DNA of 64,000 nucleotides, from the NCBI GenBank assembly GCA_017882405.1, contig JADGPO010000104.1, positions 12,787 to 76,786 of the forward strand, read 5' to 3'. Made by a program: the position numbers and the translations under genes. Shown here in pieces: positions 48,285 to 56,689 of this stretch (position 1 is the first letter of the stretch; each line of letters starts with the position of its first letter). The notes under the pieces were generated by a model, which was not told where the DNA came from, did no database searches, and worked only from the letters and a program-made list of their open reading frames with translations. This DNA comes from Solirubrobacteraceae bacterium. Lineage in GTDB: Bacteria; Actinomycetota; Thermoleophilia; Solirubrobacterales; Solirubrobacteraceae.

Positions 48285-49901
48285 CTAGGCGGTGAACCCC
48301 ACGTTCTTGAACCAGTAGTTGCCCAGCGGGAAGCCCGACTTGGCCTCCACGAAGCCGCCCAGCTTGCCGCTGTAGGCGTCGATCTGATTGGAGAAGTAGG
48401 GGATGATGTAGCCGCCCTGGGTGTACTCCATCGCCTGCGCCTGGTGCAGGATCGAGATGCGCTTGGTCTCGTCGAGCTCGGCCCGGGCCTGGTTGATCAG
48501 CTTCTCGAACTTGCCGGCCCCCCAGTGGGTCTCGTTGAACGGTGAGCCGGGGAGGCTGCCCTGAGCGACCTGCGGCAGGTACTCGCGGGTCGCCCAGAAG
48601 TCCTGGGCGAACGTCCATTTGAGGTAGTTGGGTCCGTAGAAGGTGCCCGTGTCGAGCTTGCGCAGCGACACCTTGACCCCGGCGGCCGAGGCCTGCTGGG
48701 CGAACACCTGGGCGGCCTGCACGACCCCCTGGAACACCGGGGCGGTGACCAGCTGGACGCTCAGGCCGGGGTGGCCGGCCGCCTTGAGCAGGGACTTGGC
48801 CTGATCGATGTCCTGATGGCGTTGGGGCAGCGTCGAGTTGAACGCCGGATCGAACGGTGAATAGAGGTCGTTGGCCACGCGGCCCTGGCCGGAGAGCACC
48901 TGCTCGACCATCTGCGGGCGGTTGACGATCAGCCGCATCGCCTGACGCACGCGGACGTCCGAGAACGGGGCCTGATCGATGCGCATCGTGAACGGCTGCC
49001 ATTGGCCGGTGTGAGAGATCAGGACCTTGAGCGCCGAGTTGCCCTGGACCTGCTGGATCTGGCCGGTGGGGAGGTTGTCGATAGCGTCGACCTGACCGCC
49101 GAGCAGCGCGTTGACGCGCGCGGTGTCGTCGGTGAAGTCGATGATCGTCAGCTGATCGGCGTAGGGCTTGCCCTTCTGCCAGTAGTTGGGGAACTTCTTG
49201 AACACGCTCTGCTGCCCGGCGGTGAAGCTCTCGAACATGAACGCCCCCGTGCCGACGGGCTTGGCCGGGTTGTAGCCGACGGGCACGATCGAGTTGAAGT
49301 ACTGGCCGAGATCGTCCAGGAAACCCGCGTTGGCGAACTTCAGCGGGATGTGGACCTCGTTCTTACCCGACTTCTTGACGTTGGCGGCGTCGACGTAGCC
49401 GATCGAGGCCGCGCCGACCTTGGGGTTCTTCGGGTCCAGGATCCGCTGCAGGGAGAAGACGACATCCTCGGGGGTGACCGACTTGCCGTTGTGGAACTCG
49501 ATCCCCGGGCGGATCTTGACGATCCAGGAGTCGGCCTTGCCGTGCTCGGCCTCGATGGACTCGGCGACCATCATCTCCAGCGGCCCGAAGCTCGGCGGGC
49601 GGACCGCCAGCGGCTCGTACAGGTTCCAGCAGCGCATGATGTCCGGATCGGCGGTCGGTAGTTGGGCGTCGATCGTGTCCTTGGCGCCACCGCCGGTGGC
49701 ACCGACGCGCAGGTTGCCACCGGCCTTGAGCGTGCCGGTGCTGGCGGGGCTGGACCCGGCACTCGAGGAGGCGCTGGAGGAGCTGCCGCCGCAAGCTGCC
49801 AGCAGGCCGCCGGCGCTGAGCATCGCTCCGCCGGCCAGCGCGCCGTGCAGCACCTGGCGCCGCGTCAGTCCACCATCACGCTCGAAGTCTCGTTCAGTCA
49901 C
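48285..49901 (-). CDS. Tat-exported lipoprotein, family 5 substrate-binding protein
   Basis: A 538-residue binding protein. The N-terminus has a twin-arginine motif (LTRRQVLHGALAGG, R14-R15) and a lipobox ending LLAAC, lipidation at C37, then a Ser/Gly linker. The mature part is SBP_bac_5: VKIRPGIEFHNGKSVTPEDVVFSLQRI, PVGTGAFMFESFTAGQ and VRQAMRLIVNRPQMVEQVL. Such proteins usually bind peptides, opines or nickel; the operon points to carnitine or a related compound. It starts at GTG 49901 inside the GntR stop. Confidence 0.92.
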   Translation of the reverse strand: MTERDFERDGGLTRRQVLHGALAGGAMLSAGGLLAACGGSSSSASSSAGSSPASTGTLKAGGNLRVGATGGGAKDTIDAQLPTADPDIMRCWNLYEPLAVRPPSFGPLEMMVAESIEAEHGKADSWIVKIRPGIEFHNGKSVTPEDVVFSLQRILDPKNPKVGAASIGYVDAANVKKSGKNEVHIPLKFANAGFLDDLGQYFNSIVPVGYNPAKPVGTGAFMFESFTAGQQSVFKKFPNYWQKGKPYADQLTIIDFTDDTARVNALLGGQVDAIDNLPTGQIQQVQGNSALKVLISHTGQWQPFTMRIDQAPFSDVRVRQAMRLIVNRPQMVEQVLSGQGRVANDLYSPFDPAFNSTLPQRHQDIDQAKSLLKAAGHPGLSVQLVTAPVFQGVVQAAQVFAQQASAAGVKVSLRKLDTGTFYGPNYLKWTFAQDFWATREYLPQVAQGSLPGSPFNETHWGAGKFEKLINQARAELDETKRISILHQAQAMEYTQGGYIIPYFSNQIDAYSGKLGGFVEAKSGFPLGNYWFKNVGFTA

Positions 49902-50680
49902 CCGCTGCTCCCCTCGTTGTCGACGACGTCGTCGTTGGTCAGGCGTTCGGCTGCACCTTCGGTCACGAGGCTGTCGGCGCTGGCCAGTCGGCTGGCGTAA
50001 CGCTCAGCTTCCTGAAGGATCAGGTCCTCGCTCAAGATCAGATGTGCGCGCACGACCTCGGCCGCGTCCTGATCGGCGTTCTCCAGTGCGTCCAGCAGCT
50101 CCTGGTGGTCGGAGGCGTAGTCGGAGATCGAGTAGACCGGATGCCAGTTGAGCAGCATCTGCGACTCGGCGGCCAGCGGCTCATGGGCGCGGCTGAGGCG
50201 CGGGCTGCCCGCGAGCGCCACCAGTTCCCGGTGAAAGTCGATGTCGGCGGCGATCACCTCCCGCGAGGGGTTCTTATCGCCGTTGGTCGCGCCGCAGGCC
50301 GCGCTGATCCTCGCCTGGGCGGCGCGCAGGCCGGTCAGGTCAGAGTGGGCGGGGCGCTCCTGGGCCGCCCGGACGCCGGCCACCTCGATCACCGCGCGCG
50401 CCCGGTAGACGTCGATCACGTCCTCGGCCGACAGCGGCCTGACCCACGCTCCGCGGTTGAGCTCGGAGACGACCAGGCCCTCCTGGACGAGCTGGCGCAG
50501 CGCCTCGCGGATCGCCGAGCGCCCGGTGCCGAAGGTGCGCGCGAGGGCCACCTCCGGTAGCTGCTCGCGGGGCTTGATGCGTCCGGCGATGATCGCGGTG
50601 CGCAACTCGTGCAGCACCTGGTCGGTGGTCGAGCGGCGCTCGACGGTGTGCAGTCCCCAAGCGGTGGTAGACGCAGCCAT
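49898..50680 (-). CDS. GntR-family regulator with FCD domain
   Basis: A 260-residue FadR-subfamily regulator. The HTH is VLHELRTAIIAGRIKPREQLPEVALARTFGTGRSAIREALRQLVQEGLVV. The FCD domain has VYRARAVIEVAGVRAA, ADIDFHRELVALAGSPRL and the metal-site-like DHQELLDALENADQDAAEVVRAHL. It heads the carnitine operon, so it likely represses it and responds to carnitine, betaine or a CoA derivative. A 14-bp perfect palindrome lies two bases upstream of its ATG, supporting autoregulation. Confidence 0.9.
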   Translation of the reverse strand: MAASTTAWGLHTVERRSTTDQVLHELRTAIIAGRIKPREQLPEVALARTFGTGRSAIREALRQLVQEGLVVSELNRGAWVRPLSAEDVIDVYRARAVIEVAGVRAAQERPAHSDLTGLRAAQARISAACGATNGDKNPSREVIAADIDFHRELVALAGSPRLSRAHEPLAAESQMLLNWHPVYSISDYASDHQELLDALENADQDAAEVVRAHLILSEDLILQEAERYASRLASADSLVTEGAAERLTNDDVVDNEGSSG

Positions 50681-50682
50681 CC

Positions 50683-50696
50683 GGTTGTCGACAACC
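50683..50696. promoter_or_regulatory. Perfect operator palindrome over the GntR ribosome-binding region
   Basis: GGTTGTCGACAACC is a perfect 14-base dyad two bases upstream of the GntR start. Its TTGTCGACAA core has the form of FadR-subfamily operators. Binding would block initiation of the whole carnitine operon. Confidence 0.65.
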
Positions 50697-50761
50697 TACT
50701 TTCGGCTGTCGGCCGTGTCAAGAGAATGTTCACGCTGCGATCGACGCCGTCGATCGCTCCT

Positions 50762-50922
50762 TCAGGGCGCGAGGAAGCCGACCTGCAGCTCCTCATGAGT
50801 GAGCTTGGCGATCGGCCGCACCCCGGAGCGGGCATCATGCACGCGCCGCGGTGCGCGACGATCAGCGGGCCGGCGTCCTGGCCGCCCTGGCCGCCGATCG
50901 CGAGCGATCCGTGGCCCATTGA
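50762..50922 (-). pseudogene. Possible frameshifted remnant of a small gene
   Basis: On the reverse strand, one frame from 50922 reads MGHGSLAIGGQGGQDAGPLI and on to about 50825, then the codon-like pattern jumps to another frame that ends GVRPIAKLTHEELQVGFLAP and a stop at 50762. Each half has coding-like high GC at third positions. Together they look like a short gene with one frameshift. No family is recognised, and GC-rich DNA often gives such frames by chance, so this is weak. Confidence 0.2.
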
Positions 50923-50965
50923 GTGCAGGGTAGTCGGCGGCGAGGACGCTTATCCTCGCTGACCG

Positions 50966-52474
50966 ATGACTGCCGCCCCGCCTCCCTGCTTCCTCGTCCT
51001 GATGGCCGACCAGCTGGCCGCCTCGTGGCTGCCGGTGTACGGGCACCCTGTCGTCCAGGCGCCCCATCTCCTCCAGTTGGCGCGGGGGGCGTCGGTGTTC
51101 GACAGCGCCTACTGCGCCTATCCGCTGTGCGCGCCCTCGCGGGCGGCGATGCTCACCGGGCGGCTGGCCTCCTCCGTGGGGGTCTACGACAACGCCGCCG
51201 AGCTGCCCGCGACCACGCCGACCGTCGTGCACGCGCTGCGGGCCGCCGGATATCACACCGCTCTGGCCGGCAAGATGCACTTCGTCGGCCCCGATCAGCT
51301 GCACGGCTTCGAGGAGCGGCTGACCACCGACATCTATCCGGCCGACGTCGACTGGACGCCCGACTGGAGCCGCTCGCTGGACCATCCGCTGCCCTGGTAC
51401 CACACGATGGAGAGCGTGCGCAACCCCGGGGTCACGGCCGCCAGCATGCAGACCGACTACGACGAGGAGGTCTCCTTCCAGGCGTCGCGCAAGCTGTACG
51501 AGATCGCGCGCCACCGCCCCGATCAGCCGTTTCTGCTGTTCGTCTCGTTCACCAACCCCCACGATCCGTGGGAGATCCCCGAGCGCTTCTGGACGCGCTA
51601 CCAGCGCTCGTCGATCCCCGATCCGGCGGTGGCGTCGCTGCCGCTCGACGAGGTCGATCCCCACAGCCGGCGGCTGCGCGCGATGTGCCGCGTGGACGAG
51701 GCCGAGCTGAGCGACGAGCAGATCAGCCGCGCACGTCATGGCTACTTCGCCGCGATCAGCTATCTCGACGAGCGCGTCGGTCAGGTGCTCGGCGCGCTGC
51801 GCTCATCGGGCCTGGAGGAGCGCACCACCGTGCTGTTCTGCGCCGACCACGGAGAGATGCTCGGCGAGCGGGGGCTCTGGTACAAGATGTCGTTCTTCGA
51901 GCAGTCGGCGCGGGTGCCGCTGATCGTGCGCGATTTCACGGGCCGGGTGCGCCCGCGCCGTGAGTCCGCTCCGGTGTCGCTGGTCGACGTGGCGCCCACG
52001 CTGCTCGAGTTGGCAGGGCTGGATGTCGACGCTATCGCCGGGGAGGGGGACGGCGAGAGCCTGCTCTCGCCCCGCGCCCGCCCCGTGATCTCCGAGTACC
52101 ACGGGGAGGGGGTCCAGGCGCCCTCGGCGATGGTCCGCTCCGGCGACGACAAGCTGATCGTCTCGCTCGAGGACCCCGACCTGCTGTTCGACCTGGCGGC
52201 GGACCCGCAGGAGCTCCAGCCCCGAGACGCGTCAACTACCGCGTTGCGCGAGGAGCTGGAGCGGGTTCTCGACCTCGACGACGTCGACCGCCGCGTGCGG
52301 GCCAGCCAGCGCGAGCGTCACCTGATCTCGGCGGCCCTGCACCGCGGCAAGGCGCCCGTCTGGGACCACCAGCCGCAGGTCGACGCCAGCCTGCAGTACG
52401 TGCGCAACCGCGACGACCTGTACGCGCTGCAGCGCCGAGCTCGCCTGGACAGCGGCGACCCGGACCGTCTCTGA
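50966..52474 (+). CDS. betC: Choline-sulfatase
   Basis: A 502-residue sulfatase. C55 in YPLCAPSRAAMLTGR is the cysteine converted to formylglycine. The segment GKMHFVGPDQLHGFEERLTTDIYP with DWTPDW is typical of BetC, as is the C-terminal WDHQPQVDASLQYVRNRDDLY block of the choline-sulfatase C-terminal domain. DHGEMLGERGLW completes the metal site. It hydrolyses choline-O-sulfate to choline and sulfate; no signal peptide, so cytoplasmic. It diverges from the carnitine operon across 285 bases. betA and betB are not in the window. Confidence 0.94.
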   Translation: MTAAPPPCFLVLMADQLAASWLPVYGHPVVQAPHLLQLARGASVFDSAYCAYPLCAPSRAAMLTGRLASSVGVYDNAAELPATTPTVVHALRAAGYHTALAGKMHFVGPDQLHGFEERLTTDIYPADVDWTPDWSRSLDHPLPWYHTMESVRNPGVTAASMQTDYDEEVSFQASRKLYEIARHRPDQPFLLFVSFTNPHDPWEIPERFWTRYQRSSIPDPAVASLPLDEVDPHSRRLRAMCRVDEAELSDEQISRARHGYFAAISYLDERVGQVLGALRSSGLEERTTVLFCADHGEMLGERGLWYKMSFFEQSARVPLIVRDFTGRVRPRRESAPVSLVDVAPTLLELAGLDVDAIAGEGDGESLLSPRARPVISEYHGEGVQAPSAMVRSGDDKLIVSLEDPDLLFDLAADPQELQPRDASTTALREELERVLDLDDVDRRVRASQRERHLISAALHRGKAPVWDHQPQVDASLQYVRNRDDLYALQRRARLDSGDPDRL

Positions 52475-52492
52475 GTTGACCGGGCGCCTCGG

Positions 52493-52514
52493 GCGTCCGT
52501 GATTGGACGCTTTT
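52493..52514 (+). terminator. Intrinsic terminator after betC
   Basis: GCGTCC, loop GTGATT, GGACGC and TTTT form a classic hairpin with U-run 18 bases after the betC stop. This is the only hairpin with a clear T-tract that I noticed in the window. Confidence 0.75.
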
Positions 52515-52546
52515 CACCCAATGCCCCCGTGCGCCCGGGTCGGGTG

Positions 52547-53308
52547 CTACTCGACCAGCGGGGGTTCGAGCAGTGAGGCGTTGAGGTGCTCGGAGAGGGC
52601 GGTGGCGGCGGCGCGCTGTGCGGCGAGGCGCTGCTCGTCGCCATGGGCGTCGTGCAGCGCGGCGGCGTAGGCGGTGGAGGCCGTCTCCCACAGCTCGGCC
52701 ACGCGATCGGTCTCCAATCGTGTCTGCCGGCGGATCGTCTCGACCTTGTCGGCGATCACCTGCGCCGGAGTGTCGGCGTCATAGCTGACCGCCGTCTCGG
52801 CCTCGCGGACGAAGGTGAAGGTGTGCGCGTCGGTGAGGACCGGCCTGTAGAGCACCCGCTCGACCGAGGTGGACGCATCGGCGCGCACGCTGGTGTTGAC
52901 AGTGAACCGGGGGTAGGGCTGGATCGTCTGCAGCCACAGGTCCGTCCGCTCCCGGTCGGCCCGCTCCTGACGCTGGTCGATGCCGACGCCGATGTATTCG
53001 GCGACATGTACCCAGCCCCAGTGCGTGGCCGCCAGCAGGATGCCGATCACGGTGAGCACGAGGGCGAATGCGCCCCCGTCGCCGAACAGGAGTCGCTGGC
53101 CGCCGTAGATGGCCATCGCCCCGCCTCCGATCAGCGTCGCCGCCGTCATCGCGGAACCCGCCGCGACGAGCCGATCGTGCCTGGCGCTCGTCACCGGCAG
53201 GGTGGGGCGCGGCCGCAGCCCCGCCAGACCGTCGAGCTCGCCGTCGAGCAGTCGCCGGTCAGCGGGTACGCCGAGGAACTCCACCATGGTGTCGCCGCTG
53301 CTCACCAT
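52547..53308 (-). CDS. Membrane protein of unknown function paired with SPFH protein
   Basis: A 253-residue protein with two neighbouring hydrophobic helices (about 50-70 and 79-96) and a long cytoplasmic C-terminal part rich in charged helices (about 150-245), likely coiled coil. No family recognised. It follows the SPFH gene by 12 bases, so the two are co-transcribed; small membrane partners are common for SPFH proteins. ATG 53308 or ATG 53287 could start it. Confidence 0.6.
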   Translation of the reverse strand: MVSSGDTMVEFLGVPADRRLLDGELDGLAGLRPRPTLPVTSARHDRLVAAGSAMTAATLIGGGAMAIYGGQRLLFGDGGAFALVLTVIGILLAATHWGWVHVAEYIGVGIDQRQERADRERTDLWLQTIQPYPRFTVNTSVRADASTSVERVLYRPVLTDAHTFTFVREAETAVSYDADTPAQVIADKVETIRRQTRLETDRVAELWETASTAYAAALHDAHGDEQRLAAQRAAATALSEHLNASLLEPPLVE

Positions 53309-53320
53309 GGCTCGCGGGCT

Positions 53321-54247
53321 TTAGGACTCGTTGTAACCAGGTCGCGGCGCGGCCGGCCCGCGGGCGGCGCCGTTCCCGCCGCCCGAGCGAGCGGCATCGG
53401 CGGCGAGGTTGCCGGTGAGCATCCCCTCCTGCACCTGACTCATCAGCGAGCCGACGGACGCGGGGGAGTGGGGGAGCAGCAGGGTGGTCATGTTCCCGTG
53501 CTCGCCGACGGACCGGATCGTGTCCATGTACTGGGTGAGCGCCACCAGGCCCATCGCCTCCTTGGGATCGATGCCGCCCTCACCGGCGATCAGCGCCAGC
53601 GAGTCCTTGAGTCCCTGGGCGATCGCCTTGCGCTCCGCCGCGACGCCTTCGCCGTGCAGCCGCATCGACTCGGACTCGGCCTCGGCCTTCTTGATCCGCA
53701 GCGTCTTGTCGCCCTCACCCTGGGCGGTTGCCGCCTCCTGGTTGCGCCGCGCCGCGTTGATGTTGTTCATCGCGTCCTTGACGCGCTGGTCGGGCTCGAT
53801 GTTGGTGACCAGCGCCTTGATGATCTCGTAGCCGTAGTCGGCCATCTGCCGCTGCAGGGTGTCCTGGATGTGCTTGGCGATGGTGTCCGCATCGGCGTAG
53901 GCCTCGTCGAGGTCCATCGTCGGGATGTGCGAGCGGACCACGTCGAACGCGTAGGACTTCATCTGCACCTCGGGGTCGTCGAGCTTGTAGAAGGCGCTCT
54001 TGACGTTGTCCTCTTCGGCCCCGACCATGTACTGGATTGCGAGCTTGACGACCACGAACACGTTGTCCTTGGTCTTGGTCTCGATGTCGGCGTTCAACTG
54101 CTCGACCTGCAGGCTCATCCGCCCGGCGATCGACTCCACGAACGGCGACTTGCGCTGCAGCCCGGGGCCTGCGACCCGGACGAACTTCCCGAACCGCTCG
54201 ACGATGGCTCGCTCCTGCTGCTCCACGGTGAAAAAGAACAACGGCAT
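53321..54247 (-). CDS. SPFH/Band 7 domain protein (stomatin/HIR-like)
   Basis: A 308-residue SPFH protein. MPLFFFTVEQQERAIVERFGKFVRVAGPGLQRKSPFVESI opens the domain; there is no long membrane helix, as in plant HIR-type members that are held by acylation or a short anchor. A coiled coil (RRNQEAATAQGEGDKTLRIKKAEAESESMRLHGEGVAAERKAIAQGL, about 165-211) follows and the tail is Gly/Ala-rich. It probably forms ring-like membrane scaffolds. It is first in a two-gene unit with a membrane protein. Confidence 0.9.
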   Translation of the reverse strand: MPLFFFTVEQQERAIVERFGKFVRVAGPGLQRKSPFVESIAGRMSLQVEQLNADIETKTKDNVFVVVKLAIQYMVGAEEDNVKSAFYKLDDPEVQMKSYAFDVVRSHIPTMDLDEAYADADTIAKHIQDTLQRQMADYGYEIIKALVTNIEPDQRVKDAMNNINAARRNQEAATAQGEGDKTLRIKKAEAESESMRLHGEGVAAERKAIAQGLKDSLALIAGEGGIDPKEAMGLVALTQYMDTIRSVGEHGNMTTLLLPHSPASVGSLMSQVQEGMLTGNLAADAARSGGGNGAARGPAAPRPGYNES

Positions 54248-54380
54248 GTGACGTCCTTTCGGCGCGCCGCCGGTCCGGGAGGATCGTCGGTGCTAAGAGA
54301 TCAGCGCGGCGGCGAGGCCGGCAAACTGCTGGTCAGGCCCGCGTAATTGCATACCACGAGTCTAGACCTCGCGCTGCGCG

Positions 54381-55208
54381 CTACGAGGTCATGCCGCCGA
54401 ACTGCCCGCCGGTGATGCCCAGCACCTGGCCGGTGATGAAGTTCGCCCACGGCGTGCAGAGCAGGAACACGCCGCCGGCGGCCTCCGCGGGGGAGCCGGG
54501 ACGCCCCAGCGGGATCAGCTGCGGAGCGAGCTGGCGCATCTGCGAGGGGATCCCCAGCTGCACCTGCTGGCCGTCGATCTCCATCGTGTTGGAATGGTGC
54601 TTGTCGGCCGTCAGCCGGGTCTCGATGTAGCCGAAGGCCACGGCGTTGACGTTGATCTTGAACTGCCCCCATTCCTTGGCCAGTGTCTTGGTCAGCCCGA
54701 TCACGCCCGCCTTGCCCGACGAGTAGTTGGCCTGGCCGGCGTTGCCCATCGTGCCCGAGATCGAGGAGACGTTGACGATCTTGCGAAACACCTCGACGCC
54801 CTCCTCGCGCTCGGCCTTGGCGGGCTCGCGCATGTGGGGGGCGACGGCCCGGCACATGCGAAACGGGACCACGTTGTGGATCTCGATCATCCGCTGGAAG
54901 TTCTCGTCGCTCATCTTGTGGATCGGCGCGTCGACCGTGTAGCCGGCGTTGTTGACGAGGATGTCGACCTTGCCCCACTCGGAGATGACCTTCTCCACCA
55001 GCTTGTCGCACACGCCCGGCTTGGTCAGGTCGCCGCCGAAGACCAGCGTCTCGCCGTCGATCTCGGATGCCGTCTGCTCGGCGACGTGGCCGTCGAGGTC
55101 GTTGATCAGCACTTTGGCGCCCTGCGCGGAGAACAGCTCGACGGTGGCGCGGCCGATTCCGCGAGCCGAGCCCGTCACGATCGCCACCTTGTCTGCAAGG
55201 ATCGACAT
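54381..55208 (-). CDS. Short-chain dehydrogenase/reductase (FabG-like)
   Basis: A 275-residue SDR. The cofactor motif is VAIVTGSARGIGRATVELF (TGxxxGxG), NNAG is present, the catalytic Ser is in VNVSSISGTMG and YxxxK is YSSGKAG. An insertion at about 135-150 (KAEREEGVEVF) is longer than in FabG. Substrate is unknown; 3-oxoacyl-CoA or steroid/terpene alcohols are possible, given the acyl-CoA dehydrogenase pair downstream of it at 58-60 kb. ATG 55208 precedes the conserved start. Confidence 0.85.
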   Translation of the reverse strand: MSILADKVAIVTGSARGIGRATVELFSAQGAKVLINDLDGHVAEQTASEIDGETLVFGGDLTKPGVCDKLVEKVISEWGKVDILVNNAGYTVDAPIHKMSDENFQRMIEIHNVVPFRMCRAVAPHMREPAKAEREEGVEVFRKIVNVSSISGTMGNAGQANYSSGKAGVIGLTKTLAKEWGQFKINVNAVAFGYIETRLTADKHHSNTMEIDGQQVQLGIPSQMRQLAPQLIPLGRPGSPAEAAGGVFLLCTPWANFITGQVLGITGGQFGGMTS

Positions 55209-55311
55209 CCTGCCCAACCTTTCTTCGGATTCCTGATTTGAGGTGAGGCATCTTGCCAACGCTCGCCGGTAGGTGCGTCCGACCCGGGGACAACCAATAC
55301 GCTGGCGGGCG

Positions 55312-55530
55312 ATGAATGCCCCCGACTGGCTGGCGGCCTATGCCGAGAGGCTCGGCGTGCCCGCTCCGACCAAGGACGAGCTGACGGCCGTGCTGGATCT
55401 CGCCGGGGAGGCCGCGCACTCCTCCGAGCGGATCGCGGCTCCCGTTGCCTGCTGGCTGGCCGCGCGGGCCGGCGTCGAGCTCGACGAGGCGATGGGCCTC
55501 GCCAAGGAGGTCAACCCGTCCCATGGCTGA
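55312..55530 (+). CDS. DUF6457 small protein
   Basis: A 72-residue helical protein beginning MNAPDWLAAYAERLGVPAPT and containing LDLAGEAAHSSERIAAPVACWLAARAG, which matches the small actinobacterial family DUF6457. These often lie near molybdenum-cofactor or formate dehydrogenase accessory genes; here it precedes a saccharopine-dehydrogenase-like gene with an eight-base overlap. Function unknown. Confidence 0.65.
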   Translation: MNAPDWLAAYAERLGVPAPTKDELTAVLDLAGEAAHSSERIAAPVACWLAARAGVELDEAMGLAKEVNPSHG

Positions 55531-56689
55531 ACGCGAGTACGACGTCGTCCTGTTCGGCGCCACCGGGTTCACCGGCGGCCTGACCGCCGAGTACCTGGGG
55601 CGCGCTGCCGGTCCGCAGACCCGGTGGGCGATCGCCGGGCGCAACCCCGCCAAGCTGGAGGCGACCCGCGAGCGCCTCGGTGACCCCGAGCTGGCGCTGC
55701 TGAGCGCCGACGTCACCGACCCCGAGTCGCTGCGCCGCATCGCCGAGTCGGCCAAGGTGGTCATCTCCACCGTCGGCCCCTACATCCACTACGGGGAGCC
55801 GCTGGTCGCCGCGTGCGCCGCCGCCGGAAGCGACTACGTCGATCTCACCGGCGAGCCCGAGTTCGTCGACCTGATGTGGCTGCGCTACCACGCGCGGGCG
55901 GAGCGCACGGGAGCGCGCCTCGTCCACAGCTGCGGCTTCGATTCGATCCCGCACGACCTGGGAGTGCTGAACACCGTCAACCAGTTGCCGGAGGGCGTAG
56001 CGCTGAAGGTCCAGGGCTTCGTACGCGCGGGGGGCACGTTCTCGGGCGGGACCTATCACTCGGCCGTCCACATCATGGGGCGCCTGCGCCAGGGCCGCCA
56101 GGTCGCCGCCCAGCGCAAGCGGCTGGAGTCACGCCCTGACGGCCGGCGGATCACGGGTGTGACCGGGCTGCCGCACCACGACGACACCGCCGGTGGCTGG
56201 GTGCTGCCCGCCCCGACGATCGATCCCCAGGTGGTGCTGCGCTCGGCCCGGGCGCTGGAGCGCTACGGCCCCGAGTTCAGCTACGGCCACTACATCGTGA
56301 ACAAGCGCCTGGCCAAGCTCGGGGGGCTGGCGGCGGGCGCCGGGACGCTGGTCGCGCTGTGCCAGCTGCCACCGGCCCGGAGCCTGCTGCTCAAGTTCCG
56401 CGACCCGGGCGACGGCCCAACCCCCGAGCAGCGGGAGAAGGCGTGGTTCAACGTCCGGTTCAAGGGCGAGGCGGCCGGGGGCGAGCTGGTCGTCACCGAG
56501 GTCAGCGGCGGAGACCCCGGCTACGGCGAGACCTCGAAGATGCTGGCCGAGTCGGCGCTCTGCCTGGCCCACGACGACCTCCCCGAGTGCTCCGGGCAGC
56601 TGACTCCGGCCGTGGCCATGGGCCAGGCGCTGATCGACCGCCTGAACCGCGCCGGAATCGCGTTCCGCGTGCGTGACGAGGCAGAGTGA
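55523..56689 (+). CDS. Saccharopine dehydrogenase-like NADP-binding oxidoreductase (trans-acting enoyl reductase type)
   Basis: A 388-residue protein with YDVVLFGATGFTGGLTAEYLGR at the start (Rossmann GATGFTG), VISTVGPYIHYGEPLVAACAAAGSDYVDLTGE, and HSCGFDSIPHDLGV, all typical of the saccharopine dehydrogenase NADP-binding family that includes the mycobacterial trans-acting enoyl reductase Rv2953. Probably reduces a lipid double bond or an acyl compound; substrate unknown. AAGGAGG lies ten bases before the ATG. GTGA overlap with the next gene. Confidence 0.82.
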   Translation: MAEREYDVVLFGATGFTGGLTAEYLGRAAGPQTRWAIAGRNPAKLEATRERLGDPELALLSADVTDPESLRRIAESAKVVISTVGPYIHYGEPLVAACAAAGSDYVDLTGEPEFVDLMWLRYHARAERTGARLVHSCGFDSIPHDLGVLNTVNQLPEGVALKVQGFVRAGGTFSGGTYHSAVHIMGRLRQGRQVAAQRKRLESRPDGRRITGVTGLPHHDDTAGGWVLPAPTIDPQVVLRSARALERYGPEFSYGHYIVNKRLAKLGGLAAGAGTLVALCQLPPARSLLLKFRDPGDGPTPEQREKAWFNVRFKGEAAGGELVVTEVSGGDPGYGETSKMLAESALCLAHDDLPECSGQLTPAVAMGQALIDRLNRAGIAFRVRDEAE

